DNA from: Methylomonas albis | GTDB lineage: Bacteria > Pseudomonadota > Gammaproteobacteria > Methylococcales > Methylomonadaceae | Length of the DNA: 64,000 nt | Direction: 5' to 3' | Assembly: GCF_014850955.1 (NCBI RefSeq) | Contig: NZ_JACXSS010000001.1 | Span: 1,488,001-1,552,000 of the forward strand | Part shown: piece after piece, positions 18,512 through 28,491 of the stretch | Layout: each line of letters begins with the position of its first letter | Numbering within the stretch: position 1 is the stretch's first letter | Notes under the pieces: model-generated | Seen by the model: the letters and a program-made list of their open reading frames with translations, nothing else | Databases searched by the model: none | Told to the model about the DNA's origin: nothing | Position numbers and translations under genes: made by a program

Positions 18512-20342
18512 AAATCAGCCCGTCGATTTTGACGCTAAAGCCTTTATTAAGACATTGACCCAGCGGCCCGGCATTTACAAGATGCTGGACGACAAGGGGG
18601 AGATTATTTATATCGGCAAGGCCAAGAATCTGAAGAACCGGGTGTCCAGTTACTTTAGAAGCAATGCCGCGTCGCCGAAACAACAGGCGATGGTTGCCAA
18701 AGTGGCGGGGATAGAAGTCACCGTTACGCATACCGAAGGCGAGGCCTTGCTGCTGGAAAGCCAGCAAATCAAGCGTCACAAGCCGCGCTATAACATCAGT
18801 TTGCGCGACGATAAATCTTATCCGTATGTGTTTATTTCCAGCTTTCACGACTTTCCACAACTGACTTTTCATCGCGGCGCCAAGAAGCGGCGCGGTAAGT
18901 ATTTCGGGCCGTATCCCAGTGCCAGCGCGGTGAAGGAAACCTTGAAGTTATTGCAAAAAATTTTCCCGGTGCGGCAATGCGAGGATTCTTATTACAGCGC
19001 CCGTTCCCGGCCTTGTCTACAACATCAAATTGAGCGTTGCACCGCGCCTTGCGTGGGGTTGGTCAGCAAGGAACAGTATGCCAACGATGTGGAAAATACG
19101 ATTTTGTTTTTAGAGGGGCAGGGGGGCTTACTGATAGATCGCTTGGTCGGCAAAATGGAAGCCGCTGCCGCGCAATTGGAGTTTGAGCAAGCCGCCGCTT
19201 ATCGCGATCAAATCGCCCGCTTGCGCGCGGTGTTGGAAAAACATTGGGTGGAAGGCGAAAAAGGCGATGTGGACATCGTGGCTTGCGCGGCTAAAAACGG
19301 TGCGGCTTGTGTGCAGGTGTTTTTTATCCGCAACGGCCAGCATCTGGGTAACCGGCAGTTTTTTCCAAAAATCGGCGATGAAAATCAGCCCGAGGAAATC
19401 TTGCAGGCGTTTATCGCCCAATATTATTTGGACAAAACAGTACCTCATGAATTGATCGTCAGTCATGCGTTGCCCGAATCGGCTTTAGTAGCTGAGGTAT
19501 TGAGCGAACAGGCTAAACATGCGGTAGCGATTGCCTGCAATGTGCGCGGCGAAAGAAGTAAATGGCTGCAAATGGCGGCGACTAATGCCGAAAATGCCTT
19601 AAGTGCCAAGCTGGCCGACAGGCAGGGCTTGCAAGGACGCTTTATCAGTTTGCAGCAAGAATTGGGCTGTGATACAACGCCAAGCCGCTTGGAGTGCTTC
19701 GATATTAGTCATACCCAAGGCGAACTGACTGTTGCGTCGTGCGTGGTGTTCGATAGAGACGGGCCGGTGAAATCCGATTATCGACGCTTTAATATAGAAG
19801 GTATTACAGCGGGCGATGACTATGCCGCAATTCATCAGGCCGTTTTCAGACGTTTCAATCGCTTGAAGAATGGCGAGCATCCGGCGCCGGATATTCTTTT
19901 AATCGATGGCGGCAAAGGCCAAGTCGCCGAGGCGGAAAAGGCTTTGGCTGAATTGGAGATAAACGATGTTATGATAGTCGGCGTTGCCAAAGGCCCTGAT
20001 CGCAAAGCCGGAATGGAGAAGATCATTTTGGTGGGTAATCGGCAGCCCTTGGACGTGACACCGGGTGCTTCCGCCTTGTTATTGATTCAACAGATTCGCG
20101 ACGAAGCGCATCGTTTTGCGATAACCGGACACAGACAGCGACGAGCTAAGGTTAACAAACAATCGGTATTGGAAGATATTGCCGGACTGGGGCCGAAAAG
20201 AAGACAGGTGTTGCTGAAACAGTTTGGCGGGTTACAGGGTGTGTCCAGCGCGGGTGTGGATGCTTTAGCCAGTATAGATGGCATTAGCCGACAATTAGCG
20301 CAGCGAATTTACGACACATTTCACCATCAAGATGGCCATTAG
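18504..20342 (+). CDS. uvrC: UvrABC excinuclease subunit C
   Basis: UvrC makes both incisions in nucleotide excision repair. The 612-residue protein has the GIY-YIG domain (RPGIYKMLDDKGEIIYIGKA), a C-x-rich zinc-like region, the UVR helical hairpin (AAAAQLEFEQAAAYRDQIAR) near 205-240, the RNase-H-like nuclease (RLECFDISHTQG) and C-terminal helix-hairpin-helix repeats. The start is GTG 18504 inside the udg end, and the stop overlaps pgsA by 11 bases. Confidence 0.97.
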   Translation: MTENQPVDFDAKAFIKTLTQRPGIYKMLDDKGEIIYIGKAKNLKNRVSSYFRSNAASPKQQAMVAKVAGIEVTVTHTEGEALLLESQQIKRHKPRYNISLRDDKSYPYVFISSFHDFPQLTFHRGAKKRRGKYFGPYPSASAVKETLKLLQKIFPVRQCEDSYYSARSRPCLQHQIERCTAPCVGLVSKEQYANDVENTILFLEGQGGLLIDRLVGKMEAAAAQLEFEQAAAYRDQIARLRAVLEKHWVEGEKGDVDIVACAAKNGAACVQVFFIRNGQHLGNRQFFPKIGDENQPEEILQAFIAQYYLDKTVPHELIVSHALPESALVAEVLSEQAKHAVAIACNVRGERSKWLQMAATNAENALSAKLADRQGLQGRFISLQQELGCDTTPSRLECFDISHTQGELTVASCVVFDRDGPVKSDYRRFNIEGITAGDDYAAIHQAVFRRFNRLKNGEHPAPDILLIDGGKGQVAEAEKALAELEINDVMIVGVAKGPDRKAGMEKIILVGNRQPLDVTPGASALLLIQQIRDEAHRFAITGHRQRRAKVNKQSVLEDIAGLGPKRRQVLLKQFGGLQGVSSAGVDALASIDGISRQLAQRIYDTFHHQDGH

Positions 20343-20892
20343 ATTCACCATTCCGACCTATTTAACCCTGTTACGGATTGCCCTGATTCCGTTATTGGCC
20401 ATTGTGTTTTATTTGCCGTGGCAATATTCGAATCTGGCCTGCACTGCAATTTTTTTGGTTGCGGGCTTTACCGATTGGTTGGATGGTTACTTGGCCAGAA
20501 AAATGAATATGCAAACCGCGTTCGGGGCATTTCTGGATCCGGTGGCTGATAAATTGATGGTGGCGTTTGTGTTGGTATTGGTCGTTCAGGCTCAGGGGAA
20601 TCCCTATCTTGCGGTACCCGCAGCTATTATTATCGGCAGGGAAATTGCGATCGCTTCGCTGAGAGAATGGATGGCCGAGATCGGTCAGCGTGCCAAAGTT
20701 AAGGTTTCGCAGTTGGGAAAATGGAAAACCACGGCGCAAATGACGGCAGTCAGTTTGTTGCTTTATCGGGATGATTTATTAGGTCTGCCTATCAACACCA
20801 TGGGTTACTGGTTGTTATACTTGTCGGCAATTTTAACCTTATGGTCGATGGTTAATTACCTTGTCGCGGCGTTCTCGACCATCAACGAATAA
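20332..20892 (+). CDS. pgsA: CDP-diacylglycerol-glycerol-3-phosphate 3-phosphatidyltransferase
   Basis: PgsA makes phosphatidylglycerophosphate, the committed step to phosphatidylglycerol, in the inner membrane. The 186-residue protein has the CDP-alcohol phosphotransferase motif D-x2-DG-x2-AR-x8-G-x3-D-x3-D, seen as DWLDGYLAR followed by FGAFLDPVADK, and about five hydrophobic segments. The uvrC-pgsA overlap is a classic gammaproteobacterial arrangement. Confidence 0.95.
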   Translation: MAIRFTIPTYLTLLRIALIPLLAIVFYLPWQYSNLACTAIFLVAGFTDWLDGYLARKMNMQTAFGAFLDPVADKLMVAFVLVLVVQAQGNPYLAVPAAIIIGREIAIASLREWMAEIGQRAKVKVSQLGKWKTTAQMTAVSLLLYRDDLLGLPINTMGYWLLYLSAILTLWSMVNYLVAAFSTINE

Positions 20893-20955
20893 TAAAGCAG
20901 TATCCATACTGCCCACAACAGAGAGTAAACAGCAGGTAAAGCTGTATATAAGAGC

Positions 20956-21561
20956 ATGGAACAAGAATTAGAACTAGAAAATAAACCGAATAAAACTATT
21001 AGTCAGGATGAAGTGTTGCAGGCCGCTTTAAAGTTGTTTGCCAAGAAGGGATATTTCAATACCTCATTAACCGATATAAAAGATGCAGCCGGCATAACAA
21101 CCAGTAGCGGCATAAGTCAACATTTCAAAACCAAGCAAGCCATAGCGCAAGCCTTACACGAAAATATACTGGATAGTCTGAGTATCTCGATTGACGATAT
21201 TCGCCGCAGGAATCGTAAGGCTGCCGAGCAATTGCGAGAAATAGTCGATTTACTATTCAAATTGACTGACGACGCACCGGAGATTGTCGAGTTTTTGTTG
21301 TTTGTAAAGAGCGAGGAGTTTTTGGCGGAACCTAAGCCTTTGCTGGAAACTGCGGCATTTACCAAAATAAATCGAATTTTTCAGAACGGCGTTAAAGACG
21401 GCGAAATGAAGGCGATAGATCCGTTATTGGCCTACACTTATTTCTTCGGCATTATCAATCATACCTTGGCGATGGTGTTGAGCGGCAACTTGCCTAAAAC
21501 AGCGGAGAATTATCAGGCTCAGGCCTGGCTGATGGCTTGGGGCTGTGTAGTCAAAAAATAA
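20956..21561 (+). CDS. TetR-family transcriptional regulator
   Basis: The 201-residue protein has an N-terminal TetR helix-turn-helix (VLQAALKLFAKKGYFNTSLTDI, then the GITTSSGISQHFKTK recognition region) at about residues 20-65 and an all-helical ligand domain. It is 46 bases before the nucleotide-sugar dehydrogenase on the same strand, so control of the polysaccharide genes is plausible but inferred. An unusual extension (TTSSGISQHF) replaces the usual short turn before the recognition helix. Confidence 0.85.
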   Translation: MEQELELENKPNKTISQDEVLQAALKLFAKKGYFNTSLTDIKDAAGITTSSGISQHFKTKQAIAQALHENILDSLSISIDDIRRRNRKAAEQLREIVDLLFKLTDDAPEIVEFLLFVKSEEFLAEPKPLLETAAFTKINRIFQNGVKDGEMKAIDPLLAYTYFFGIINHTLAMVLSGNLPKTAENYQAQAWLMAWGCVVKK

Positions 21562-21607
21562 TTTAGTGCCATTAATACTCAAAGTGGGGCGGAGGAGGAT
21601 TTACTAG

Positions 21608-22879
21608 ATGTTAGATAACATTAAAATCGGCATGATTGGGCTTGGCTACGTGGGATTACCGCTAGCTGTGGAATTTGGCCGCAAATATCCAACCGTTGGT
21701 TTTGATATTAACCAGCATCGAATCCAAGAGTTACGATCTGGTCGCGATCATACATTGGAGGTGAGCGAAGAAGAACTTGCCGAAGCCAAACTGCTGATAT
21801 ACAGTGCCGATTTACAAGATATAGCCGATTGTTCGGTGTATATAGTCACGGTCCCTACGCCAATCAACGAACATAAACAACCGGATTTAACGCCTTTGCA
21901 AAAGGCCAGCGACTTGCTGGGGAAGGTTATTAAAGTCGGTGATATTGTTATTTACGAATCGACTGTATATCCCGGTGCAACCGAAGAGGTCTGCGTGCCG
22001 ATTCTGGAAAAAGTATCCGGTCTAAGGTTTAATCAGGATTTTTACGTGGGTTATAGCCCGGAGCGTATCAATCCAGGTGATAAACAACACCGCGTGACCA
22101 ATATTCTAAAGGTTACCTCGGGATCTACCCCGGAAATAGCCGAAAAAGTCGATGCTTTGTATAAAAGCATCATTACTGCCGGCACGCACAAAGCCAGTAG
22201 TATCAAAGTTGCCGAGGCTGCTAAGGTCATTGAAAATACTCAGCGCGACGTGAATATCGCTTTGATCAACGAACTGGCCTTGATCTTCAATAAATTGGGT
22301 ATAAATACCGAGGAAGTTTTGCTCGCCGCAGGCACTAAATGGAATTTTCTGCCGTTTCGGCCCGGTTTGGTCGGCGGACACTGTATCGGTGTGGATCCTT
22401 ACTATTTAACCCACAAAGCCCAAGCGATTGGTTACAACCCCGAAGTGATTCTTTCTGGGCGCCGTATCAATGACGGCATGGGTGTCTACGTCGTTTCGCA
22501 ATTGGTAAAACTGATGCTGAAGAAACGTGTGCATGTGCAGGAAGCTAATGTGCTGATTATGGGGTTGACCTTCAAGGAAAACTGTCCTGATATTCGTAAT
22601 ACACGGGTGGTGGACATCGTTGCTGAATTGGAAACTTATGGTGTAAATGTCGAAGTTTACGATCCCTGGGTTAATTCTGAGGAAGCGAATCATGAATATG
22701 GTATTACTCCGGTCGATAAACCGGCGACCGGAAAATACGACGCAGTCATTCTCGCCGTGGCTCATGATCAATTCAAAAAAATGGCAATTTCGGACATTAG
22801 GGCGTTGGGCACTTCGCAGGCCATTATTTATGATCTCAAATACTTGTTTCCTACAGATCAAACAGACGCAAGGCTCTAA
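21608..22879 (+). CDS. Nucleotide-sugar dehydrogenase (TviB/WbpA-like UDP-HexNAc or UDP-hexose 6-dehydrogenase)
   Basis: The 423-residue enzyme oxidises C6 of a UDP-sugar to a uronic acid with NAD. It has [15 protein letters not shown] (Rossmann), the central dimer helix with [20 protein letters not shown], and [12 protein letters not shown] with catalytic Cys259. The overall pattern is closest to TviB, the Vi-antigen UDP-GlcNAc dehydrogenase, but UDP-glucose cannot be excluded. GGAGG lies 11 bases before the ATG. It is two bases ahead of the epimerase gene, so the pair likely supplies acidic sugars for exopolysaccharide. Confidence 0.88.
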   Translation: MLDNIKIGMIGLGYVGLPLAVEFGRKYPTVGFDINQHRIQELRSGRDHTLEVSEEELAEAKLLIYSADLQDIADCSVYIVTVPTPINEHKQPDLTPLQKASDLLGKVIKVGDIVIYESTVYPGATEEVCVPILEKVSGLRFNQDFYVGYSPERINPGDKQHRVTNILKVTSGSTPEIAEKVDALYKSIITAGTHKASSIKVAEAAKVIENTQRDVNIALINELALIFNKLGINTEEVLLAAGTKWNFLPFRPGLVGGHCIGVDPYYLTHKAQAIGYNPEVILSGRRINDGMGVYVVSQLVKLMLKKRVHVQEANVLIMGLTFKENCPDIRNTRVVDIVAELETYGVNVEVYDPWVNSEEANHEYGITPVDKPATGKYDAVILAVAHDQFKKMAISDIRALGTSQAIIYDLKYLFPTDQTDARL

Positions 22880-22881
22880 AA

Positions 22882-23886
22882 ATGAAGATTATGGTGACCG
22901 GTACTGCCGGTTTTATAGGGAATCATTTGGCGCTAAGGCTGTTGGAGCGCGGTGACGAAGTTATCGGCGTCGATAATCTTAACGACTATTACGATGTTAA
23001 CCTGAAGTTAAGTCGTTTAGATCGAATCAAGGATTTTGCTGGCTTTACCGATGTCAGGTTGGATATTGCCGATAGAGCCGGTATGGAAGCACTATTCAAA
23101 AAATACCAACCGCAAAAAGTAGTTAATCTAGCGGCTCAAGCGGGTGTACGTTATTCCATCGAGAATCCGCATGCCTATATCGATAGTAATATTGTCGGTT
23201 TTATCAATATCCTGGAAGGCTGCCGGCATAATCGGGTGGAGCATTTGGTCTATGCGTCTAGCAGCTCGGTATATGGCGCGAATGAATCCATGCCGTTCTC
23301 TGTGCATGACAATGTCGATCATCCTTTGAGCTTGTATGCGGCGTCAAAAAAAGCCAATGAGTTGATGGCGCATACCTATAGTAATCTGTATCAGTTACCT
23401 ACCACGGGTTTGCGCTTTTTTACTGTATATGGTCCTTGGGGTCGTCCGGACATGGCATTGTTTTTGTTCACCAAGGCTATTTTAAATGGCGAAAAAATCA
23501 ATGTATTTAACTATGGCAAGCATAGGCGTGATTTCACTTATATAGACGACATTGTTGAGGGCGTGATTCGCACCATGGATCATAATGCTTCGCCCAATCC
23601 GTATTGGAGCGGAGCAACCCCCGATCCCGGTACAAGCAAAGCGCCTTGGCGGGTTTACAATATTGGTAATCAGAATCCAGTGGAATTGATGTCTTATATC
23701 GAAACCTTGGAACGTTTTCTCGGCAAAACAGCCGAGAAAATCTTGTTGCCATTGCAGCCTGGTGACGTTCCAGATACTTTTGCCGATGTAGAAGCGTTAG
23801 CCGCAGATGTTGGGTATAAACCAAATACAACTATCGAGCAGGGTATAGAGCGGTTTGTTGCTTGGTATCTTGAGTATTATCGCTGA
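22882..23886 (+). CDS. UDP-glucuronate 4-epimerase-like NAD-dependent epimerase
   Basis: The 334-residue short-chain dehydrogenase-type epimerase starts [17 protein letters not shown] and has [14 protein letters not shown], typical of the UDP-glucuronate epimerases (LpsL/Cap1J). The SSSVYGAN strand and the YAASKK catalytic Tyr/Lys pair are present. It would convert UDP-glucuronate to UDP-galacturonate, or the N-acetylated equivalents made by the preceding gene. It is convergent with the minus-strand polysaccharide genes. Confidence 0.88.
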   Translation: MKIMVTGTAGFIGNHLALRLLERGDEVIGVDNLNDYYDVNLKLSRLDRIKDFAGFTDVRLDIADRAGMEALFKKYQPQKVVNLAAQAGVRYSIENPHAYIDSNIVGFINILEGCRHNRVEHLVYASSSSVYGANESMPFSVHDNVDHPLSLYAASKKANELMAHTYSNLYQLPTTGLRFFTVYGPWGRPDMALFLFTKAILNGEKINVFNYGKHRRDFTYIDDIVEGVIRTMDHNASPNPYWSGATPDPGTSKAPWRVYNIGNQNPVELMSYIETLERFLGKTAEKILLPLQPGDVPDTFADVEALAADVGYKPNTTIEQGIERFVAWYLEYYR

Positions 23887-23904
23887 ATAATTCCAGTTAG
23901 TCCG

Positions 23905-26004
23905 TTAGCACAGGAATAATTCTTGCGTTTTATCTACTGCTTTAAACAATGGGTCGCTTTCAATGTGGCGATTTAATTGCTTTTTAAGTGCCGTAAATAT
24001 GTCGGGATAAGACGCTATTACATCTAGATACGGGTCGTTTTCTAAGTCGTAAAGCTGATAAACAGGCTTGGTATAAGTTGCTATATATATTAGCTTCCAC
24101 TTTTCATTTTGTATGGAACGGCTTTTCGCACGGATAACAGTAGGATAATGCTTTTCATTGACTACCAGTGTGCCAGATTTTTTGTCCGGAATATCCAGTA
24201 ATTCAACAATGTTCGGATATGAAATTTGTTCGGGGTGTAAGCCAGGTATTTTACCTAACCAAATTCCTGTTTCTTGAAAGGCAAAAAGCTCTGGCGATTT
24301 CTGTGTATTTACATACGGAATCAAGTTAATACCATCCAGGTTTGTTGGAATAGGAATATTCAACAAGTCCAATAAAGTTGGCATTACATCTATAGATCGG
24401 GTAGTTGGCTCAAAATTGATACCAATAGGTACGCCGGGGCCTTTTATCACTAACGGAATTCTCCCGCTAGGATCATCGCCGACCAAGGTATTGCCTTGTC
24501 CCCAGCATCCGGTTTCAAAAAAATCCGCCCCATGATCGCTGTATATGATTATGATGGTGTTATCAGATAAACTCGATTTTTCAATATAATCAATTATTTT
24601 TCCGACTTCATCGTCGAATTGTTTGACGCAGCTGTCATATAAATTAATGATTTGCGGTACATCAAAAAACTCGGAACTTTTTTCCTGTTTTTTGATGATT
24701 TCTTCCGCCGATGCCAGGCGCGTCATAATAAACCGTGATTCACCTTTATAGTCTTTTGGGGTAAATAAATTGTAATAAGGATATTCTGAATTGAACGGGA
24801 CGTGGGTGGTCGAAGTGAACAAGTTAATAAAAAATGGTTGTGAGTTTTTAGCAGAACGGGCAATTAGCTGGCGGCATTCGCGGCCCAAGTTCCTGGTTAA
24901 AGGTACGCCAGCCAGATAATAGAACTCGGGTAAGAAGCGTTTTCCTAATGCATTATTTGTGAACAGCGACAGGACGTTTCTAATTAAAGACGGGCCTTGT
25001 CTTAGTAGCAGTTTTATATTCCATTGATCTTCAGCGACAGAGAGTTCCTTAAAGTTAAAACTTAACTTTGCGAAATCCGCTCCGCACCAATCGGAGATGG
25101 ATGCAGTCAGGTAACCATGCTCATTCAGAATATCAATCAACGAAGGTTGCGGTAACTTACAGTCGGCCTGTGATGGATAATTATCGCGAATTTTATGGTT
25201 ATGAGGCCATAGACCAGTGAATAGAGATGCAATGCTTGGCGCCGTCCTAGCTACAGGGGTAATGCATTTATAGAGTCGTAATCCGTTTGCGCTTAATTTA
25301 TCGATATTGGGGGTAAGATTTCTATGATAGTTACTGCCGCCTAATCTGTCATGTCGTAACGTATCCGATCCTATCATTACTACGTTAGGCTTTACCTGGG
25401 TTGTGGCTTTGCCGATCGTAGGTTCGTTACTGATTGTTGCGGAATAAATATAAGCATATAAACAAGCCAAGGCTAATATGTAGGCTATTAGTGGCGTATT
25501 ATTTTCTTCGATAGCAAAAAATAGGGCGATTGCGGATGTTATAGACAGAAATAAAAGTAATGAATATTTTATGCCAGTTATTAATGCGGGGGACAGCACC
25601 TTCCATATAACAAACAGCCTGGAAAATCTATACTGGAAAGATAATTGAATGGTGCCGGGAGTATATAGTAGTTGATGTAAAAAAAAATAAGTTGTAACTA
25701 ATGTGGTTGATATAAGGCAGCCGATTAGGTTGGTGGTAAAGTCAAATTGAATCAATACCGTAAGCTTTGATAACGAATAAGCTGCAATGGAACCCGGAAA
25801 GGATGTTAGAAAAAATATAGTAAATAACCATAAGGCTAATCTCGATAGAGCGAAAACTACATAATATCCAAATTTTTTTTCTATTTCTTTTTGGATGCCG
25901 GGTCCGGTTCGAGAATAATTGTGTAATGTTAGAAAGGTTAATGTAATAGTACAAAGCAGGGCGGCGACGGAAGAGCAGTAGAGGGGTAGCAATATTTTTT
26001 CCAT
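23905..26004 (-). CDS. Membrane-anchored sulfatase/alkaline-phosphatase-fold protein
   Basis: The 699-residue protein has about five or six hydrophobic segments in its first 190 residues and then a sulfatase-fold domain (VVMIGSDTLRHDRLGG; IIIIYSDHGADFFETG) with metal-binding aspartates. At the nucleophile position it has ARTAPSIASLFTG with Thr254, not the C/S-x-P-x-R needed for formylglycine. It therefore resembles the Thr-using phosphotransferases (lipoteichoic-acid synthase or phosphoethanolamine transferase type) more than true sulfatases. It is last in the minus-strand polysaccharide operon and may decorate the glycan. Base composition is AT-rich. Confidence 0.75.
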   Translation of the reverse strand: MEKILLPLYCSSVAALLCTITLTFLTLHNYSRTGPGIQKEIEKKFGYYVVFALSRLALWLFTIFFLTSFPGSIAAYSLSKLTVLIQFDFTTNLIGCLISTTLVTTYFFLHQLLYTPGTIQLSFQYRFSRLFVIWKVLSPALITGIKYSLLLFLSITSAIALFFAIEENNTPLIAYILALACLYAYIYSATISNEPTIGKATTQVKPNVVMIGSDTLRHDRLGGSNYHRNLTPNIDKLSANGLRLYKCITPVARTAPSIASLFTGLWPHNHKIRDNYPSQADCKLPQPSLIDILNEHGYLTASISDWCGADFAKLSFNFKELSVAEDQWNIKLLLRQGPSLIRNVLSLFTNNALGKRFLPEFYYLAGVPLTRNLGRECRQLIARSAKNSQPFFINLFTSTTHVPFNSEYPYYNLFTPKDYKGESRFIMTRLASAEEIIKKQEKSSEFFDVPQIINLYDSCVKQFDDEVGKIIDYIEKSSLSDNTIIIIYSDHGADFFETGCWGQGNTLVGDDPSGRIPLVIKGPGVPIGINFEPTTRSIDVMPTLLDLLNIPIPTNLDGINLIPYVNTQKSPELFAFQETGIWLGKIPGLHPEQISYPNIVELLDIPDKKSGTLVVNEKHYPTVIRAKSRSIQNEKWKLIYIATYTKPVYQLYDLENDPYLDVIASYPDIFTALKKQLNRHIESDPLFKAVDKTQELFLC

Positions 26005-26032
26005 CTCTATTTATTCGATTGGATTTTGGTGG

Positions 26033-27295
26033 TCAGATTATTATTTTTCGATTTTTTTTGTATTGCTGTTCAGTTGCTTGTGCTTTTTCCGAAAGCTCTT
26101 GCAATGCAAATTTCTTAATTAACATGGCTATGAAGACTAAATGATATATTAAATCCCAGTATGATAAGCCGAGGAAGGCGGTACCAACCATATAGCAAAT
26201 GATCGATGTTCTGACCATAAGGCTATAGTGGCGGACCCATTCCATGCCTTCTATACTCTTCGCTTGTCTGGACAAGCTGGTTAAGCCGAATACGCTGCCC
26301 ACTATCAATGAAATCCACAATCCAAATGCAATGAAGCCATGTTCCGCAAGCATTTCGACATAAGAACTGTGCCAGTCGCGCATGGTCACATGTAACCAGC
26401 CATCGAATCCCGCGCCAGTGAATGGGTGGCTCAGCGCATGATTCCAGCCATCTGTCCATGCCTCAATTCGCGACATGGCAGAAAGGTCCTCCTCATAGGT
26501 CTCCATGGTGTGCATGCGTCCAAACCATTCTTCAGGTAAATAGGGGATGACGAAAAATGCGCCGCCAATTACCAGTGGAATCATCAAATATTTACGTTTG
26601 CTGTTTGAAATCAACGTAAATGTCAAGGCGATCATGGTAAGTAAGGCGCCTCGAGACCATGATGATAAGGATGCTGCATAGATAATCGGAATAGAGAGTA
26701 ATATTCCCTTTTTAAGCCAGTTTTTCTGTAATTCTTTTTCCCAAACCAATAGGAGAGGAACTGAAATAAGCATCGCTACAGCAAATAAATTATTGTCTTC
26801 GAATTGCGTATTGGGTGGCCCATATACTCGATGGCTAAAGCCGGTCAGTATGGCGAATATACCGCCTTTAACTGCAACTATGCCAATAGATATGCCTATG
26901 GTGGAAATCAAATAATATAGTTTTTCTCTGGTATTGATCAGGACCCATGTGAAATAGAACGGTATAAATATTTTAGTGACAAACCAAAATTTTCCCCAAG
27001 CCACCTCCGGTAATGGAGATTGAGTTGTGGTAAATATGAAATAGAACCACAGTGTTATGAAAGTATAAATCCGCCAGTCCTTGGGTATGGGCTGTTTATC
27101 TTTTGTATTAAGTGTACTGACTACAACGACCAGAAACAGTACATAATATACCGGAAGTGAGCGCACGGCTCCCCACGCATAGGCGTGTGGATTCAAATAG
27201 CTGAATATTGCTAAAGACAGCACGCCCCACCACGGTTTTTTCAACGCGGCGACTATGCAGATTACTAAAAATATAAGGACAACTATATCGCGCAC
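26033..27295 (-). CDS. O-glycosylation ligase/polymerase of the exosortase-A-associated type (Wzy/WaaL-like)
   Basis: The 420-residue protein has ten or more hydrophobic segments. Its start, with KKPWWGVLSLAIFSYLNPHA and AWGAVRSLPVYY, matches the N-terminal signature of the putative O-glycosylation ligases linked to exosortase A (TIGR03097/DUF5935, from memory). A Wzy_C-type periplasmic loop follows, with AGFDGWLHVTMRDWHSSYVE. It should polymerise or transfer polysaccharide across the inner membrane. It lies between the glycosyltransferase and sulfatase-fold genes on the same strand. Confidence 0.8.
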   Translation of the reverse strand: MRDIVVLIFLVICIVAALKKPWWGVLSLAIFSYLNPHAYAWGAVRSLPVYYVLFLVVVVSTLNTKDKQPIPKDWRIYTFITLWFYFIFTTTQSPLPEVAWGKFWFVTKIFIPFYFTWVLINTREKLYYLISTIGISIGIVAVKGGIFAILTGFSHRVYGPPNTQFEDNNLFAVAMLISVPLLLVWEKELQKNWLKKGILLSIPIIYAASLSSWSRGALLTMIALTFTLISNSKRKYLMIPLVIGGAFFVIPYLPEEWFGRMHTMETYEEDLSAMSRIEAWTDGWNHALSHPFTGAGFDGWLHVTMRDWHSSYVEMLAEHGFIAFGLWISLIVGSVFGLTSLSRQAKSIEGMEWVRHYSLMVRTSIICYMVGTAFLGLSYWDLIYHLVFIAMLIKKFALQELSEKAQATEQQYKKNRKIII

Positions 27296-27354
27296 TTTGT
27301 GTGAGAGTGTATTTTTTAGGTGTGTGAAATATTGCAGGTTGTCATCGTCATTTT

Positions 27355-28311
27355 TTACGCATCATGTTGATATTTTTGGCGTAAGAAACAACCATAAATT
27401 TGGCCAAGTGAATAGGTAACATTCATTAACTGTCGAATATTAGCGCGTTTTGAGGATCTTATTAGATTAATCCATTTGAAAAGCTGTCTAACGGCTTGAG
27501 AAATTAGAAAAGGTGGAATGCCTAAATAACTTTTTTCATAAATCGGTAGCTCATAAAACGCGGACTTTTGTCCGGCGAGAAAATGCAACTTTAGGAAATA
27601 ACGACGAGTTAATCTCCAAGGTTCTATAGAGTGGATGACAGCCATTTTCGGTTGATAGCGCATACGAGCTTTTTGTTTGAATAAACTCTTAAACATTGCT
27701 AAGTCTTCCCCTCCTCCAATGGCTTTACCTTTTCGATCATATCGTTCGTCAAAACGTAATGAAGGATCGCTGCGGAATAGTCGCATATCGTATGCAATAT
27801 TGGCTGTCCAAATCGGTGTGGCTGGGTCTTCAATCCAAAATGGGGAGCTGCCATAATCGACGGCCGCTAAAAAACCAAGCATCTCATCTTCAAGCCAAGC
27901 CGGGCGAGAGTATTGGGAGAAATCAATGTAAACCTTGCCCCCGGCACATTGGGCGCCTTCATTTATAATGGCATCTGCAACTGCTTCTAGTAGCCCTGCT
28001 CTTGGTAATTCGTCATCATCCATAAAAACTAGAATGTCGGAATCCATCGCTTCTAGTATTGCTCTGTTACGCGCGGCCACTATGCCTTGATTTGGCTCAT
28101 GAACGTAACGTAGCACCGGGCCGGGTAATTGCGTAAGTTGTTTTAATATGTCGCCTGTCGAATCACTACTATTGTTGTCAACCGCAAGAATTTCAAATGG
28201 AATCGGGCAAGATTGAGCGCGCATGGCCGAAACCAGATTCTCCAATCTGTTTGCGCGGTTGTATGTGCAAAAAGCGAAGGTGAGTTTTTTGGGGGCGTTT
28301 TCCGGGCTCAT
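27355..28311 (-). CDS. Glycosyltransferase family 2
   Basis: The 318-residue protein has the GT-A fold: LTFAFCTYNRANRLENLV, the nucleotide-binding AVDNNSSDSTGDILK, NQGIVAARNRAI and the metal-binding ILVFMDDDELP. A C-terminal region of basic and hydrophobic helices may associate with the membrane. It would add a sugar to a lipid-linked intermediate. It is 60 bases from the next gene of the minus-strand polysaccharide set. Donor and acceptor are unknown. Confidence 0.88.
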   Translation of the reverse strand: MSPENAPKKLTFAFCTYNRANRLENLVSAMRAQSCPIPFEILAVDNNSSDSTGDILKQLTQLPGPVLRYVHEPNQGIVAARNRAILEAMDSDILVFMDDDELPRAGLLEAVADAIINEGAQCAGGKVYIDFSQYSRPAWLEDEMLGFLAAVDYGSSPFWIEDPATPIWTANIAYDMRLFRSDPSLRFDERYDRKGKAIGGGEDLAMFKSLFKQKARMRYQPKMAVIHSIEPWRLTRRYFLKLHFLAGQKSAFYELPIYEKSYLGIPPFLISQAVRQLFKWINLIRSSKRANIRQLMNVTYSLGQIYGCFLRQKYQHDA

Positions 28312-28491
28312 TTTCTATATCAAAACGCAGGGTTTAGTGATGAATTGCCGGGCAAAGTCATGTGCATAAGATTTGGGATGTTGGAACTCGGTGCAAAAGA
28401 TTTTGCTAGGGTTGCTCCTGGAAAAACCTCTTTAGGTAGTTTCATCACTGCTCATACAGGTTTTGCCAGAAGTACGCATCGATATTTGCAA
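28312..28491. other. Spacer inside the polysaccharide cluster
   Basis: These 180 bases between the deacetylase and the glycosyltransferase contain a short plus-strand frame that I do not believe is coding. No terminator is evident. The two genes may therefore be separate transcripts or one with a long spacer. Confidence 0.35.

Noticed and set aside
23885..23922. GAATAATTCC and GGAATAATTC inverted repeat between convergent polysaccharide genes as terminator
   Set aside because: The loop is 18 bases with a stem mismatch and no T-tract, so it is too weak to call.
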